From: Thiocystis minor
GTDB taxonomy: Bacteria > Pseudomonadota > Gammaproteobacteria > Chromatiales > Chromatiaceae
Direction: 5' to 3'
Assembly: GCF_016653465.1 (NCBI RefSeq)
Contig: NZ_NHSQ01000070.1
Span: 49,751-113,750, forward strand
Length of the DNA stretch: 64,000 nt
The notes beneath the pieces were generated by a model. The model did not search any database. It was not told the origin of the DNA and worked only from the letters and a program-made list of their open reading frames with translations. Of this stretch, positions 49,701-58,278 are shown piece by piece. A program made the position numbers and the translations under genes. Positions within the stretch are counted from its first letter, which is position 1. Each line of letters opens with the position of its first letter.

Positions 49701-50192
49701 CGGGCCGAGGTCGACCTTGCCGCCGGACGCCTGGAGGATGCGCGGCGGACGGTCCATTCGGTCAAGGGCGTGGCGGGGAACCTGGGCGCTAAAACCCTGT
49801 ACGAGCGAGGTCAGGCGGCCGAACGCATGATCGCCGAGGGCACGTTCGATCCCGCGTCGGCCATCTGGCGCGACTTCTCTGCCGCCTTGGACGAGGTGGC
49901 CGAAGGGCTGGAGACTCTGCCGCTGGAGAGCGGGGTTGCCGTGCCCGTCAGCGGTGGCGATGCTGGCATGGAGCCCGGCGCGCTGCGCCAGGGGCTCGCC
50001 GAACTGGTGGCATTGCTGGACGACGATCTGGGGCGGGCGCAGGCGCAGCTTGAGCGCCTGGGTCCCACGCTGGCACAGCGTCTGGGCGCGGCGCGGGTGG
50101 ACGCGGTGCGCGCGTGTATCGACGATTTCGACATCGATGCCGCCATCGCGAGCGTGAAGCAGATGCAAGGGGAATTGGAACGTGATGACTGA
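46716..50192 (+). CDS. Membrane hybrid histidine kinase with HAMP-PAS-HisKA-HATPase-REC-REC-HPt
   Basis: A 1158-residue phosphorelay kinase. A membrane helix at about 18-38, a periplasmic sensor to about 205 and a second helix ([20 protein letters not shown]) are followed by HAMP and PAS (about 290-400). HisKA has [19 protein letters not shown] and HATPase has [10 protein letters not shown] and [21 protein letters not shown]1 carries [13 protein letters not shown] and REC2 [13 protein letters not shown]. The HPt domain has its phospho-His in [14 protein letters not shown]. The complete relay is in one protein (BarA/EvgS type). Its last codons overlap the start of a receiver-GGDEF gene, the likely output. 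Confidence 0.95.
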   Translation: MSSSIIRSRRFGLQWRLMLVFVAIALFVSALTSLVLFQTVRDQAMSDLRQRLGDIVGVAAASLDADLHVRVTPEAGMDSDDFRRMKRALQAIRDGASDLQYVYSLRHDPDSAIRFVVDAEDDPADMVDLGTLYDDASELLRRNIATLEDTLVESEVYTDRWGTWLSGYAPIRTADGSRVGVLGADISVATLKSYERRVLGIALAVFAGTLPLILLGGWWMGRMIARPIVALNRGALRIAEGDLDVRLNIQRGDEIGILGQSFDRMASELAAARRRLEEVVAKYRAIFDNAAEGIFQNTPDGQFVTANRAMLDMLGYADLEQLRARVQDLGWQVYVNPADRQTMLALVRENGSVDAFEAEFRRANGSTFWAEISLRRVRQGAGPDLLEGMMLDLTERRRRQQAERERESARAANEAKSGFLANMSHEIRTPLNAVMGLTDLLLRTQLDERQRDYLSKVKVSARSLLAVINDILDFSKIEAGRLELERTAFSLDEVLANLTEMFAYRAHERDIELIVSAAESVPRALVGDPTRLGQILMNLTGNAIKFTERGEVAVTVTRIEPPPTALNPDQVMLCFSVRDTGAGIPEDRLAAIFQSFSQADGSITRLHGGTGLGLAIARQLAELMGGDIRVESQVGKGSCFRATVALSRQLETDEQRPVTPIDLRGLRVLVVEDNATSRDILVSQIQSFQMAATGVASGEEALERLSAPDQIFDLVLMDWKMPGLNGLETTRRIRADLKLDKTPVICMISGYAREDLMQPMERAALDAFLHKPVNQSFLFDTIMGLFGHQDAAIAGNLMRPTADTLDTPPDFTGQRVLLVEDIEINRLVAMEWLASVGLEVDIAENGAEAIERLDPAHHAAVLMDLQMPVMDGLEATRRIRARPEQAAVPIIAMTAHALKGDLERCLAAGMNDYVAKPVDPARLFAALARWIEPASGAPAQGSAEPDAPEATAEPLAGLSLPGIDLADGLARANRNAALYQKMLRGFNRSWADATRRAEVDLAAGRLEDARRTVHSVKGVAGNLGAKTLYERGQAAERMIAEGTFDPASAIWRDFSAALDEVAEGLETLPLESGVAVPVSGGDAGMEPGALRQGLAELVALLDDDLGRAQAQLERLGPTLAQRLGAARVDAVRACIDDFDIDAAIASVKQMQGELERDD

Positions 50193-51102
50193 ACGTGACG
50201 ATCGACCGAAAATTCTCATCGTCGATGACACCAAGGAGAACATCGACCTGTTGCTGGAGGTGTTCCGCGACGATTTCCGGGTCAGCGCGGCCACCAATGC
50301 CGAACGCGCGTTGAAATTGGCCCGCGCCGACCATCCGCCGGACATCATTTTGCTCGACATTCTGATGCCGGAGATGGATGGCTACCAACTCTGCGCCGCG
50401 CTCAAGAACGACGAGACCACCAAGGGCATTCCGGTGGTCTTCGTGACCGCCGTCTCCGAGGTCATGGACGCCACGCGCGGCTTCGCCGCCGGCGCCGTGG
50501 ACTACATCACCAAGCCCTTCCATCCGCCGATGGTCAAGGCGCGCGTGCGGCTGCACCTGGATCTCAAGAGCAAGTACGACCTGCTCGAATCCTATGCCTT
50601 CATCGACGCCCTGACCGAGGTCAACAACCGCCGCCGCTTCGATCTGGTGCTGGAGGAGGAATGGAATCGGGCGCGCCGCTCCAAGCGTCCGCTGTCGCTC
50701 ATCTATCTGGACGTGGATCACTTCAAGGCATTCAACGACACCTACGGTCATGGCGCGGGCGACGATTGTCTGCGCCGTCTGGCGGCGGCCATGGCGGGCG
50801 CGCTGCACCGTTCGGGCGACTTCATCGCGCGCCATGGCGGCGAGGAATTCATGATCCTGCTGCCCTATACCGACCCGGACGAGGCGCTGAGCATCGCGCA
50901 ACGCCTGAACCAGATCGTCGACGGGTTGGCCATTCCTCATGTCTCCTCGCCGGTGGCCGCGCAGGTGACCGTCAGCATGGGCGTGGTCTCCGTGGATCCG
51001 GATGCCAGACTGACCACGCGCGAGATCGTCGACGCCGCCGACCGGGCGCTCTATGACGCCAAGCATGCCGGCCGCCATCGGATCGAGCAAATCGCGATTT
51101 GA
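50185..51102 (+). CDS. Receiver-GGDEF diguanylate cyclase
   Basis: A 305-residue response regulator with diguanylate cyclase output. The receiver carries ILIVDDTKENIDLL and the phosphoacceptor in IILLDILMPEMDG. The GGDEF domain has the active site RHGGEEFMILLP and the metal region LIYLDVDHFKAFNDTYGHGAGD. An allosteric I-site RxxD (RSGD) sits exactly five residues before GGEEF, so product inhibition is likely. Start at ATG 50185 overlaps the upstream hybrid kinase stop by 8 bp, which makes that kinase the probable input. It opposes the receiver-EAL protein at 41.7 kb. Confidence 0.95.
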   Translation: MTERDDRPKILIVDDTKENIDLLLEVFRDDFRVSAATNAERALKLARADHPPDIILLDILMPEMDGYQLCAALKNDETTKGIPVVFVTAVSEVMDATRGFAAGAVDYITKPFHPPMVKARVRLHLDLKSKYDLLESYAFIDALTEVNNRRRFDLVLEEEWNRARRSKRPLSLIYLDVDHFKAFNDTYGHGAGDDCLRRLAAAMAGALHRSGDFIARHGGEEFMILLPYTDPDEALSIAQRLNQIVDGLAIPHVSSPVAAQVTVSMGVVSVDPDARLTTREIVDAADRALYDAKHAGRHRIEQIAI

Positions 51103-51173
51103 ACGCCCGCTGGTCTGGAACGCGGTCTCCTCTGCAATGACCGCGCCGCATCCTAAATCAGGAACCCAACGCC

Positions 51174-52814
51174 ATGTTAATCCGGCTGGAACCCGTAATT
51201 TTGACCCTTCTGATCGGCTTCGCCACGGCGGTCCCTGCCGAGGAGACGGCCAAGCGATTGGCGATCCTGGGCGACTCGGAGCGGGGCATCGAACCCTGCG
51301 CGCTCTGCCACCAAGCCAATGGCGGCGGCAGCGAGGCGATCGGCGCGTCGCGCCTCGCGGGGATGGATGCGCGCTACCTGACTCGGCAGATCGAGAATTT
51401 CAAGAACGGTCACCGTCCGCACTCCGTCATGCAGCCCTGGGCGGAACGGCTCACCGACGCCGAGATCGTGGCGCTGAGCGAGTATTTCGCGGCACTGCCG
51501 CCCGCCACCAATGCCAAGGTGCCCGACGGGATGGATCTCAAGGCTGGCGAGTGGCTGGCGCTTGACGGCGACTGGTCCGGGCGCCGGTTGCCGGCCTGCG
51601 GTCAGTGCCATGGCCCGGGGGGGATCGGAGTTGGTCAACATTTTCCCGCGTTGGCCGGCCAGCCTTACAACTACTTGGTCAGACAGTTGGCCGCCTGGAC
51701 CACCGGAGAGCGTACCGGCGATCCGCTCGGCATGATGGGCGCGGTCAATGCCAAACTGTCGGTGGCGGAGACGCAGGCCGTCGCGGCCTTCTACGCATCC
51801 TTGCCGGTCGTCAAGGCGTTGGACGTCACCGTCGAGCGCCAGCACGGCGCGGTTCCGCCTGACGCGGACGACAGGCATCCGCTGAAGTCGAGTATCGTGC
51901 CAGCCCCGATGGCGCACACGGAACCGCTTGTGCATCAAGGCAAGGTACCCGCTGGTCGCGCACCAGGGACCGCCGGACATTTCGAGCCCCCGGCACGCGG
52001 CGACAAGCCTGACGGTGAGTTTGGCGCGGTGGTCGCACTCGGCGAAGCCATCTTTAGGCAAACCGACCGTCATGCCATCTCCGGCAAGTATGTCGGCAAT
52101 GATCAGGTGTGCGAGGGTTGCCACCTGGACGCCGGCCGGCTCGCCGACGCCTCGCCGATGTGGGCCGCCTGGGTCGCCTATCCGGCCTATCGCGATAAGG
52201 ATCGGCAGGTCAGCACCATTGTCGAGCGCATCCAGGGTTGTTTCAAATACTCGATGAACGCCCAGGCATCGGAAGCCGGTCATCCGCCGGCCGCCGAGAG
52301 CCGTACCATCCATGCGTTGGCGAGCTACCTGTATTGGCTCGCCACTGGTGCGCCTACCGGCGACAAGACGATGCCGGGCCGCGGCTATCCGACCCTGGCC
52401 GAAACCGAACAGGGCTTCGATCCGACGCGCGGCGCGGAGGTTTACGCGGACAACTGCGCGATTTGCCACGGCACCGATGGCGAGGGTGGCGATGCCGGAG
52501 ACGCGATGGTCTTTCCGCCACTGTGGGGCGCGCGCAGTTATAACTGGGGCGCCGGGATGCACATGATCGACACGGCGGCCGCGTTCATCAAGACGAATAT
52601 GCCGCTTGGCAATTTCCTCGAACTGACCGACCAGGAGGCATGGGACGTGGCCGCCTTCATGAACGCTCATGAGCGCCCGCAGGATCCCAGATTCACCGGC
52701 GATGTCGCCGGGACCGCCGAGCAGTTCCATGGAAGCAAATTCGACTACTACGGCAAGCGCGCGGGAGCGGATGGAAAAATGCTCGGCACATTATCGCCGG
52801 GGTCTGCTCAATAG
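51174..52814 (+). CDS. tsdBA: TsdB-TsdA fusion, thiosulfate dehydrogenase / tetrathionate reductase
   Basis: A 546-residue periplasmic four-haem cytochrome. A signal peptide (cleavage near AVPA-EE at about 22) leads to a cytochrome c4-like TsdB half with haem sites CALCH (42-46) and CGQCH (142-146). The TsdA half follows: CEGCH (313-317) and CAICH (428-432), with the family stretch PMWAAWVAYPAYRDKDRQVST and RIQGCFKYSMN. C356 there is the probable unusual cysteine ligand of the catalytic haem, and M476 (TNMPLG) a likely ligand of the other. It oxidises thiosulfate to tetrathionate, or the reverse. In most bacteria TsdA and TsdB are separate; fusions are known in Marichromatium. Confidence 0.88.
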   Translation: MLIRLEPVILTLLIGFATAVPAEETAKRLAILGDSERGIEPCALCHQANGGGSEAIGASRLAGMDARYLTRQIENFKNGHRPHSVMQPWAERLTDAEIVALSEYFAALPPATNAKVPDGMDLKAGEWLALDGDWSGRRLPACGQCHGPGGIGVGQHFPALAGQPYNYLVRQLAAWTTGERTGDPLGMMGAVNAKLSVAETQAVAAFYASLPVVKALDVTVERQHGAVPPDADDRHPLKSSIVPAPMAHTEPLVHQGKVPAGRAPGTAGHFEPPARGDKPDGEFGAVVALGEAIFRQTDRHAISGKYVGNDQVCEGCHLDAGRLADASPMWAAWVAYPAYRDKDRQVSTIVERIQGCFKYSMNAQASEAGHPPAAESRTIHALASYLYWLATGAPTGDKTMPGRGYPTLAETEQGFDPTRGAEVYADNCAICHGTDGEGGDAGDAMVFPPLWGARSYNWGAGMHMIDTAAAFIKTNMPLGNFLELTDQEAWDVAAFMNAHERPQDPRFTGDVAGTAEQFHGSKFDYYGKRAGADGKMLGTLSPGSAQ

Positions 52815-52874
52815 CGCGGTGTTCAAATCTGGCGCCCGCCGACCAGGTTGCCGGCGGGAGCCCCCTTCACTGGC

Positions 52875-53540
52875 TTATCCCGCCATCGCCGCCTTCATCT
52901 CCGCCGCGTACTGATCAGCATTGAGTCCGACCAGCAGATGCAGGACGTTGTCCGGCAGCCGCAGGATGCCCTGGACACCCGCCGCCTCCAGCGCCGGCTC
53001 ATCGAGCTTCGCGCCGTCGCTGACCGTGACCCGCATCCGAGTCTCGGCGCAGGACTCGGCCAACTGGACGTTGTCGGTTCCGCCCAGGCCGGCCAGGATG
53101 GCGCGGGCGTTCTGCGGCGCCAGCGGATCGCGATGACGCGGCTTCAGATCATCGCTCTTGTAGCGCACCTGGGGCGCGGCGGCGCCCTCCGGCAACTCGG
53201 CTTCGGGTCCGGCGGTGCTCAGATATTCCTCCATGTCGGTCTTCAGATTGTCCGATTTGGGTCCGAAGATGGCCTGAAGGTTGTTCCCGACCGTGACCAC
53301 GCCGGCGGCTCCTAACGCCTTGAGCTTGCCCGGATTGGCCTTGCCCATGTCGGCGACCTCGACCCGCAGTCGCGTGATACAGGCGTCGAGTCCCAGGATA
53401 TTGCGCTTGCCGCCGAAGCCAAGCATCAGTTCCCTGGTGAAGTCGTCCGCGATGACGGACTTGATGTCGGCCATCTCCGGAGTCTCCGCCTCGCGTCCCG
53501 GCGTCTTGAGATCGAACCGCAGGATCAGCACGGAGGCCCC
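52875..53540 (-). pseudogene. Orphan tandem EIIB fragment of a glucose/GlcNAc-type PTS transporter
   Basis: The frame begins within the linker that follows the EIIC domain ([13 protein letters not shown]) and continues through two EIIB domains. EIIB1 has its phosphocysteine in [14 protein letters not shown], then [20 protein letters not shown]2 has [15 protein letters not shown] and ends [15 protein letters not shown]. The transmembrane EIIC part (about 400 residues) is missing, so the protein cannot transport sugar. It resembles NagE-type EIICBB proteins. The break is near 53540, next to the ptuB stop. An Enzyme I scrap lies on the other side of Septu. Confidence 0.85.
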
Positions 53541-53560
53541 ACTTCCTCGCTTGCCCAACA

Positions 53561-54274
53561 TTAAAGCAGTTCCGGGGCTTCATCTCGAAGAACTTGGTCG
53601 GCGACGCGGCCGAAAAACTGCCGGGTCGCGGTGAAGAATGGACTCAGGCGCCTATTTGTCGGCAGCAAGTCGACCGCTGCAAGGTGATAGACACTTTGAT
53701 CTTCGTCGATGTGCTGTTGCAGCAACTTGTCGAGTTCGTCCCACCACCGCCGGCGACGGTTGACGAGGAACGGGCAGTTCAGGTTCAGCAGATCCCTGGT
53801 ATAAAGCGCCCGGTCGCGATCCGCCGAATCGAGTCCGAGAGCAGGCTCCACGCGCCCGTCGGAGAGATAGGCGAACAAGCGCGGGCAGTTGGGATCAAGA
53901 CACGACACGAACAACGTGCTGTCGTATGTGCTGCGCTTGGCATGTCCACCAAAGACCTCGGCGGCAGGGAGTGCCTTGAGGTCGCTATCGGCCAAGGCGC
54001 TGGCCACAAGATTACCGTAGAGAAAGGTCTCCGCGGGGAACTGGCTCTTTGGCCTGAGGTGCTCGATGTGATAGCCGAATCCCTCCGGCTCGGCTTGGAT
54101 CTCCGAATAGGCGCACAGCCCGTATTGCTCGCGCAGGAGTTGTTCCATGAGAGCGGGCTTATGCCGTCGAAAGCTCCTCCAGCGTGTTTCCGCATCCTGT
54201 CCCGTTGCCGGCGGGCTTTCGTGCGCCTGTTGCAGGGCGTAGGTTCCATTTCCAGTCTTACGGATGGCCCTCAT
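53561..54274 (-). CDS. ptuB: Septu HNH endonuclease PtuB
   Basis: A 237-residue HNH protein of the type found next to ATPases in Septu and some retron systems (TIGR02646-like). The nuclease centre is seen in [16 protein letters not shown], then [13 protein letters not shown] (the H and PKS of the HNH motif), with [14 protein letters not shown] and [19 protein letters not shown] further on. It probably cuts DNA or RNA on activation by PtuA. Its ATG overlaps the ptuA stop (ATGA), so the two are co-translated. The PTS fragment follows directly. Confidence 0.9.
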   Translation of the reverse strand: MRAIRKTGNGTYALQQAHESPPATGQDAETRWRSFRRHKPALMEQLLREQYGLCAYSEIQAEPEGFGYHIEHLRPKSQFPAETFLYGNLVASALADSDLKALPAAEVFGGHAKRSTYDSTLFVSCLDPNCPRLFAYLSDGRVEPALGLDSADRDRALYTRDLLNLNCPFLVNRRRRWWDELDKLLQQHIDEDQSVYHLAAVDLLPTNRRLSPFFTATRQFFGRVADQVLRDEAPELL

Positions 54275-55662
54275 CGCTTGAGGGCCTCCTGGCGCCTGAT
54301 GCTGCGCTCGATTCGTTGCAGTTGCGGATGGCTTCCACGCAGTCGATCCTGCAAACCCCGCAGCAATTGCTGTGCTTCATCGGTTGCGTACCGACCCTGG
54401 TCCACCAACTCGACCAAGCGCCTTAAGTCTGGCCTTTCCTTGATCGGGGGCTGAGGGTCGACCAGCATGATGCTTTCCAGCACGTCGCTGCTGATCTCGC
54501 CGTAAGAGGCGGCGAGCGGCTCGCTGGCGACATACTTCCCCTCGGCCGTTCGTCCCAGGGTGCGAATCTGTTCCTTGTGGATGGATGTCAGCACTTGCGG
54601 ACTGTGCGTCGTCACAATGAATTGGATCTTCGGAAATGCCTCCCGCAAACTGGCGATGACAAGCTGTTGCCATTGCGGATGAAGATGCATGTCGATCTCG
54701 TCGATCAACACGATTCCGTCGGTTTCCAGCGGTGCGCGGGTGCCCAGAGCGGGATTTAATTTGACGCAGCGATAAGCGATATCGCCGGCCATGGCGATCA
54801 TGTTGCGCTGACCGTCGCTAAGCTGATCCACTTTCAATTCGCCAAATTCCGGATGGGACATGACCAGGGTTTGGTTGCTTGGGCTATATCGCAGCCCCGT
54901 CCAACCCGAGCCGCTCATCATCCGGTCAACCGATGCGGAAACCGCTTTCAGGATTTCCCCATGATTCGTTGAATCGAATACGCCATGAAAACCCTGGCGT
55001 TCGAGCGTCTTGGTCTTATGTTCGAAATCGGCGGCGAAATTGAAAAAGAACCAGTCCAGGAAAGAGCTGTAGTCCGACGCGGATTCCAGGCAGCCATGAT
55101 AGGCATAGGTGCGCGAGAACAGGGCGTTTTTCTGCTTGCGCTGGAGCGTAAGTTTGCGCGACTTCCAAAGCCGGCCGGTCCCGTAGTATGCAATGACTGG
55201 CAGCTTCAAATCGGAGTGGTCGTCCTCGCTGTCCTGCTCATCCTGGTGCCTGATCCGGGCCTGATAAGCCGACCCGATTTCAGCCAGGGGTTTGGCGTCT
55301 CTGACTGTCGTCTTCGACCCGCGACTGACCTTGTCGCGCGACCGCGACCAAACGACTTCCCGTCCGTCGATCACGGCCGTGGCGGAGATCACCGATGGCA
55401 GCCGAGGTTCCATATCCACGGGAGTCGTCGCACCGACTGGACGCATCGTTACATCGTCGATCTCGATCCCGGTCCCAGACTGCGTCCCGCTCACCACATC
55501 GAAGGCGCTGACGTAAGGCCACAAGGCAATGCGGATCGCGTCGAGAATCGCGCTTTTCCCTTGACCGTTCGGCGCGACCAGGACTGTCAGAGACTCATCC
55601 AGCGCAATGGTGAGTGTGTCGAAACAACGATAATTCGTCAGCGACAACCGAGTCAGTTTCAT
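54271..55662 (-). CDS. ptuA: Septu ATPase PtuA
   Basis: A 463-residue ABC/AAA-type ATPase of the Septu anti-phage system. The N-terminal MKLTRLSLTNYRCFDTLTI and Walker A APNGQGKSAILDAI are followed by the signature VDQLSDGQRNMIAMAGDIA. Walker B is GIVLIDEIDMHLHPQWQQ and the switch region QFIVTTHSPQVLT. There is no TOPRIM domain, which separates it from OLD and GajA. With PtuB it forms a two-gene Septu module. It is on the minus strand, 34 bp downstream of the PTS Enzyme I scrap. Confidence 0.92.
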   Translation of the reverse strand: MKLTRLSLTNYRCFDTLTIALDESLTVLVAPNGQGKSAILDAIRIALWPYVSAFDVVSGTQSGTGIEIDDVTMRPVGATTPVDMEPRLPSVISATAVIDGREVVWSRSRDKVSRGSKTTVRDAKPLAEIGSAYQARIRHQDEQDSEDDHSDLKLPVIAYYGTGRLWKSRKLTLQRKQKNALFSRTYAYHGCLESASDYSSFLDWFFFNFAADFEHKTKTLERQGFHGVFDSTNHGEILKAVSASVDRMMSGSGWTGLRYSPSNQTLVMSHPEFGELKVDQLSDGQRNMIAMAGDIAYRCVKLNPALGTRAPLETDGIVLIDEIDMHLHPQWQQLVIASLREAFPKIQFIVTTHSPQVLTSIHKEQIRTLGRTAEGKYVASEPLAASYGEISSDVLESIMLVDPQPPIKERPDLRRLVELVDQGRYATDEAQQLLRGLQDRLRGSHPQLQRIERSIRRQEALKR

Positions 55663-55695
55663 ACGAGCGATCTCTGGCTGTCTGCACAGGCAACA

Positions 55696-55905
55696 TCAGA
55701 ATGGTTCGTCATATTTCGTGGTGCGCTCCCGGTTTTTCTTCTTCAACGTCATCACGGAATCCTCATCGGGAAAGGTTTGGTTCAGCGGTTGGCCGTTCAG
55801 GGCTGCCGAAATGTCGCTATAGATCTGGGTCTGCTCATCATCCGTCGGCGCGGTAGAGCGGTCGAGATAGAGGAACTCCGAGCGCAGGAGCCCGACCTTC
55901 CTCAC
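55696..55905 (-). pseudogene. PTS Enzyme I fragment
   Basis: The first 40 codons read KVGLLRSEFLYLDRSTAPTD, then DEQTQIYSDISAALNGQP, which matches the conserved VGLxRTEFLFMDR..PTEEEQ region of PTS Enzyme I (about 55785-55903). Then the match stops and unrelated sequence runs to 55696 (MTLKKKNRERTTKYDEPF). The rest of Enzyme I, including the phospho-His, is missing. The fragment starts right at the end of the upstream nuclease-like gene. The ORF has a GTG start, but it is more likely a scrap than a gene. Confidence 0.75.
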
Positions 55906-55908
55906 TCT

Positions 55909-56475
55909 CTATCCGACTGTTGCCGTCTCGTCGGCGTTGCCGGGAGCGCTGATCAGGCCCCATTTCCTCGCGTGCTCGTCGTTGATGACAGCGACCGCAG
56001 TGGGGGAGAGTCCCATCGTCCTGACGAGGGGTAAGAGTGCCTTATGCAAGGCATCCTGCAATGGCGCGCACCAGTCTGGCTGGTGTCCTTTGACCACCAG
56101 TATCAATCGGAAGCTAACCTTCGCCAGGTCGAGCGTGATGAAATTTCTGGGCAAGAGATCCCGAGTCGCACCGTGGCGTCCCAAGCAGCTCGCGAGCGTG
56201 ATCTTGAGCGCGTTGTCCAGCTTCTCGCTCACCTCGTTGATAAAGCGATCTAAACGTCCGGCATCATCGGTACCGGCTGGCCTCGGCGAACTCGACTTCG
56301 CCTCGATGATCCAGACCGTCAGCCCGCCTTGCGCCTGCCTGAGCACGGCCATTTCAGCGATCTTCACGCCCTGTCGCATCCGCTGGTAGAGCGGGCTCTG
56401 CTCGATCGCGAAGCAGTCGTCCACATCGAAGGGGCCAAAACACATGCCGGATTCTTCGAGCAGGATCTCCGTCAC
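55909..56475 (-). CDS. Probable PD-(D/E)XK-type partner of the upstream ATPase
   Basis: A 188-residue protein I cannot name. Starting at GTG 56475 it reads MTEILLEESGMCFGPFDVDD, then IEQSPLYQRMRQGVKIAEMAV, and VWIIEAKSSSP. The E-x(n)-IxEAKSS pattern at about 40-60 fits a PD-(D/E)XK nuclease core, though a catalytic role is inference. The rest is helical, with FRLILVVKGHQPDWC further on. GTG overlaps the ATPase stop in a GTGA, so the two are translationally coupled and probably form one system. Confidence 0.7.
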   Translation of the reverse strand: MTEILLEESGMCFGPFDVDDCFAIEQSPLYQRMRQGVKIAEMAVLRQAQGGLTVWIIEAKSSSPRPAGTDDAGRLDRFINEVSEKLDNALKITLASCLGRHGATRDLLPRNFITLDLAKVSFRLILVVKGHQPDWCAPLQDALHKALLPLVRTMGLSPTAVAVINDEHARKWGLISAPGNADETATVG

Positions 56476-57542
56476 TTGAGCGCCAGCTCCACTTCCTGCT
56501 CGTAGAGTCGGATCGACTCGTCGATGATGGGATTCGCTGGCATGCCGTCTCGAAGGTCCGTGGTCTCCCATTGCTCTCCATCGGCCATCGCCATCGGAAT
56601 GGATAGCCCCTTCTGCTGAGCGATCAGATAGAGCTTCTTGACCACGAAGTAGGAATGGCTCGCGATGAAGAACTGAAGCTTGCCCTGGAAGACCTCGATC
56701 AGTGCGACGATCAGGTCGACGAATGCCGAGATCGCTTCGGGATGCAGACCGCTTTCCGGCTCGTCGATGAAGATGATCGAGTTGTAGCCCAGTTGTCGAT
56801 TGAGGAAGAGCGCATAGAGAGCGGAGATCTTGCGTGCCCCCTCCGCAGCCATGCCGACTGGGTAGTCTTCACCATTTCTCTTGAGTCGCCAGGTTTGACG
56901 CGGAATCGGTGCTCCATCAGGGAGTTGCTTGAATTCAGACTGCATGCGACCACCGACTTTGCTTTCGAGATCGGTCATCGCGCTTTCCGCAGGCTCCGCC
57001 AAGCCGGCCATGTCGCGTTGCCAAGACAGCGCCTTCGCGAGATCGACATAGGTATCGTCGAAACCGAACAGCCGGTCGCTCTCGCGGGAGCGCAGTATCA
57101 CGCCCTGGAGCGACAAGACTTCTTTGGCGGGCAGAAAGATCGACCGAGCGTCTCGTGCCCCCGCCGTACTGTGAAAACGGACATCGGCGCGATCAGCGGT
57201 ATGGTCGAACGCGAACTGAACTTGCTCAGGCGGAGCATTCACGCACTGCTCACCGCGCAGCATCAAGGAGACCGAAGACTCGGAGCCGCTTCCGCGACGC
57301 ACCAGATCGCCAATCCGATCCGGCTGGAAGGTCCAGTAGAGCTTGTCGCCCAGAATCTCTTTATAGCTGCGGGGCTCGTCGCCACGCCGCTCCTCCAGGG
57401 TCCGGATTGCGCAATAGAGCGCCTTCAACAGAAAGGTCTTGCCGGTCCCGTGTCGGCCGATCACGAGATTGATCGGGGCTAGGCCGCTCCAGGCGAAATC
57501 AGCCAGTGGGCCGAAGTTCTTGATCTCGATGGATTCGATCAT
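56472..57542 (-). CDS. ABC-type (AAA_15/AAA_21) ATPase of an unassigned two-gene system
   Basis: A 356-residue OLD-like ATPase without TOPRIM. The N-terminus is IESIEIKNFGPLADFAW, Walker A INLVIGRHGTGKTFLLKAL, Walker B NSIIFIDEPESGLHPEAISAF, and switch FFIASHSYFVVKKL. A signature-like AAEGARKISALYALF replaces the SxGQ motif, a divergence shared by some defence ATPases. The C-terminus is followed by a coupled gene with a likely PD-(D/E)XK core. A small ORF ends 15 bp upstream. This is not Septu (no HNH), Gabija (no TOPRIM or UvrD) or PARIS (no DUF4435). Confidence 0.85.
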   Translation of the reverse strand: MIESIEIKNFGPLADFAWSGLAPINLVIGRHGTGKTFLLKALYCAIRTLEERRGDEPRSYKEILGDKLYWTFQPDRIGDLVRRGSGSESSVSLMLRGEQCVNAPPEQVQFAFDHTADRADVRFHSTAGARDARSIFLPAKEVLSLQGVILRSRESDRLFGFDDTYVDLAKALSWQRDMAGLAEPAESAMTDLESKVGGRMQSEFKQLPDGAPIPRQTWRLKRNGEDYPVGMAAEGARKISALYALFLNRQLGYNSIIFIDEPESGLHPEAISAFVDLIVALIEVFQGKLQFFIASHSYFVVKKLYLIAQQKGLSIPMAMADGEQWETTDLRDGMPANPIIDESIRLYEQEVELALK

Positions 57543-57557
57543 GTCAGCGGATACTCT

Positions 57558-57851
57558 CTAGGCGGCATCGCGATCTTCCCGCAGGTTGACGACGAAAGCA
57601 CCGGTTTCAAATCCAAAAGAACCGAGCAACCGTCGGATGTTGTCGCGGATCTGATTGGCCGAGAGTTTGGTTTCTGCCAACATCCCCCGCTCGTAGTCGC
57701 GCGATCCCCGAAGATCCGTAACCGCCCCGCTGTCATTGTGGTCGATTGTGAATCGTCCGATGTCCGACACGGTCACGGCATTCTTGTCTCGCTTCTTGAC
57801 CCAACCTGGATGCAATTTCTTACGGAACAACCAGGCAACGCATCTGGAAAC
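57558..57851 (-). CDS. Small ORF at the head of the ATPase operon, possibly truncated
   Basis: The frame is open from 57851 without an ATG. It contains MLAETKLSANQIRDNIRRLL, then GSFGFETGAFVVNLREDRDAA, and stops 15 bp before the ATPase start. An ATG at 57683 behind GAGCGGGGG would give a 41-residue protein; a TTG at 57830 would give 90. I recognise no family. It may be a real small third component or the tail of a gene cut at the 57.85 kb junction. Confidence 0.4.
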   Translation of the reverse strand, partial: VSRCVAWLFRKKLHPGWVKKRDKNAVTVSDIGRFTIDHNDSGAVTDLRGSRDYERGMLAETKLSANQIRDNIRRLLGSFGFETGAFVVNLREDRDAA

Positions 57852-57880
57852 CTAATCGGCGATTTTTTCTGGGTTGCGCC

Positions 57881-58108
57881 ATGGTGCCAATGGACGCGGA
57901 AGTGTTTTCGCTGGCCACGGACTTGCGTGTTGATGATGCGATCAAGACCCCTGACGCCCTGCATCTTGCCGCTGCGCTACTCGGTGAAGCCACCGAACTC
58001 TGGACCAACGATAAGCGCTTGGCCGCCGCCGCGAGAGACCGTATTCACATCCTGACATGGGGTGACTTCGACGGATCGAGAGCCGACACGACAACATCGC
58101 GCACCTGA
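57881..58108 (+). pseudogene. PIN-domain (VapC-like) toxin C-terminal fragment
   Basis: A 75-codon frame with VPMDAEVFSLATDLRVDDAI, then KTPDALHLAAALL and ELWTNDKRLAAAA, the C-terminal half of a PIN-domain RNase toxin. The KTPDALHLAAA and TNDKRL motifs are typical of VapC. The N-terminal part with the first acidic catalytic residues (MxxLDTN) is missing, and there is no antitoxin gene upstream. Therefore decayed. Confidence 0.8.
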
Positions 58109-58278
58109 TGTCCATGTAAACGCCACAAACGCTGGTTTACCAGGCTGGTTAGCGCGCGGCGTGTGCCAAACCGCGCGGAGCATGACACCTTGGGTGGAGA
58201 CGGCGAACCTCAACGTACTCGATCAGGGCGCTTATCGCCGACGCCAGGGGGCTCTTGGCCAGTGGATCGCCCTTGTCG

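Noticed and set aside
51177-52730. 517-residue minus-strand open frame over tsdBA
   Set aside because: Antisense to a gene with four haem sites and a signal peptide; no motif of its own.
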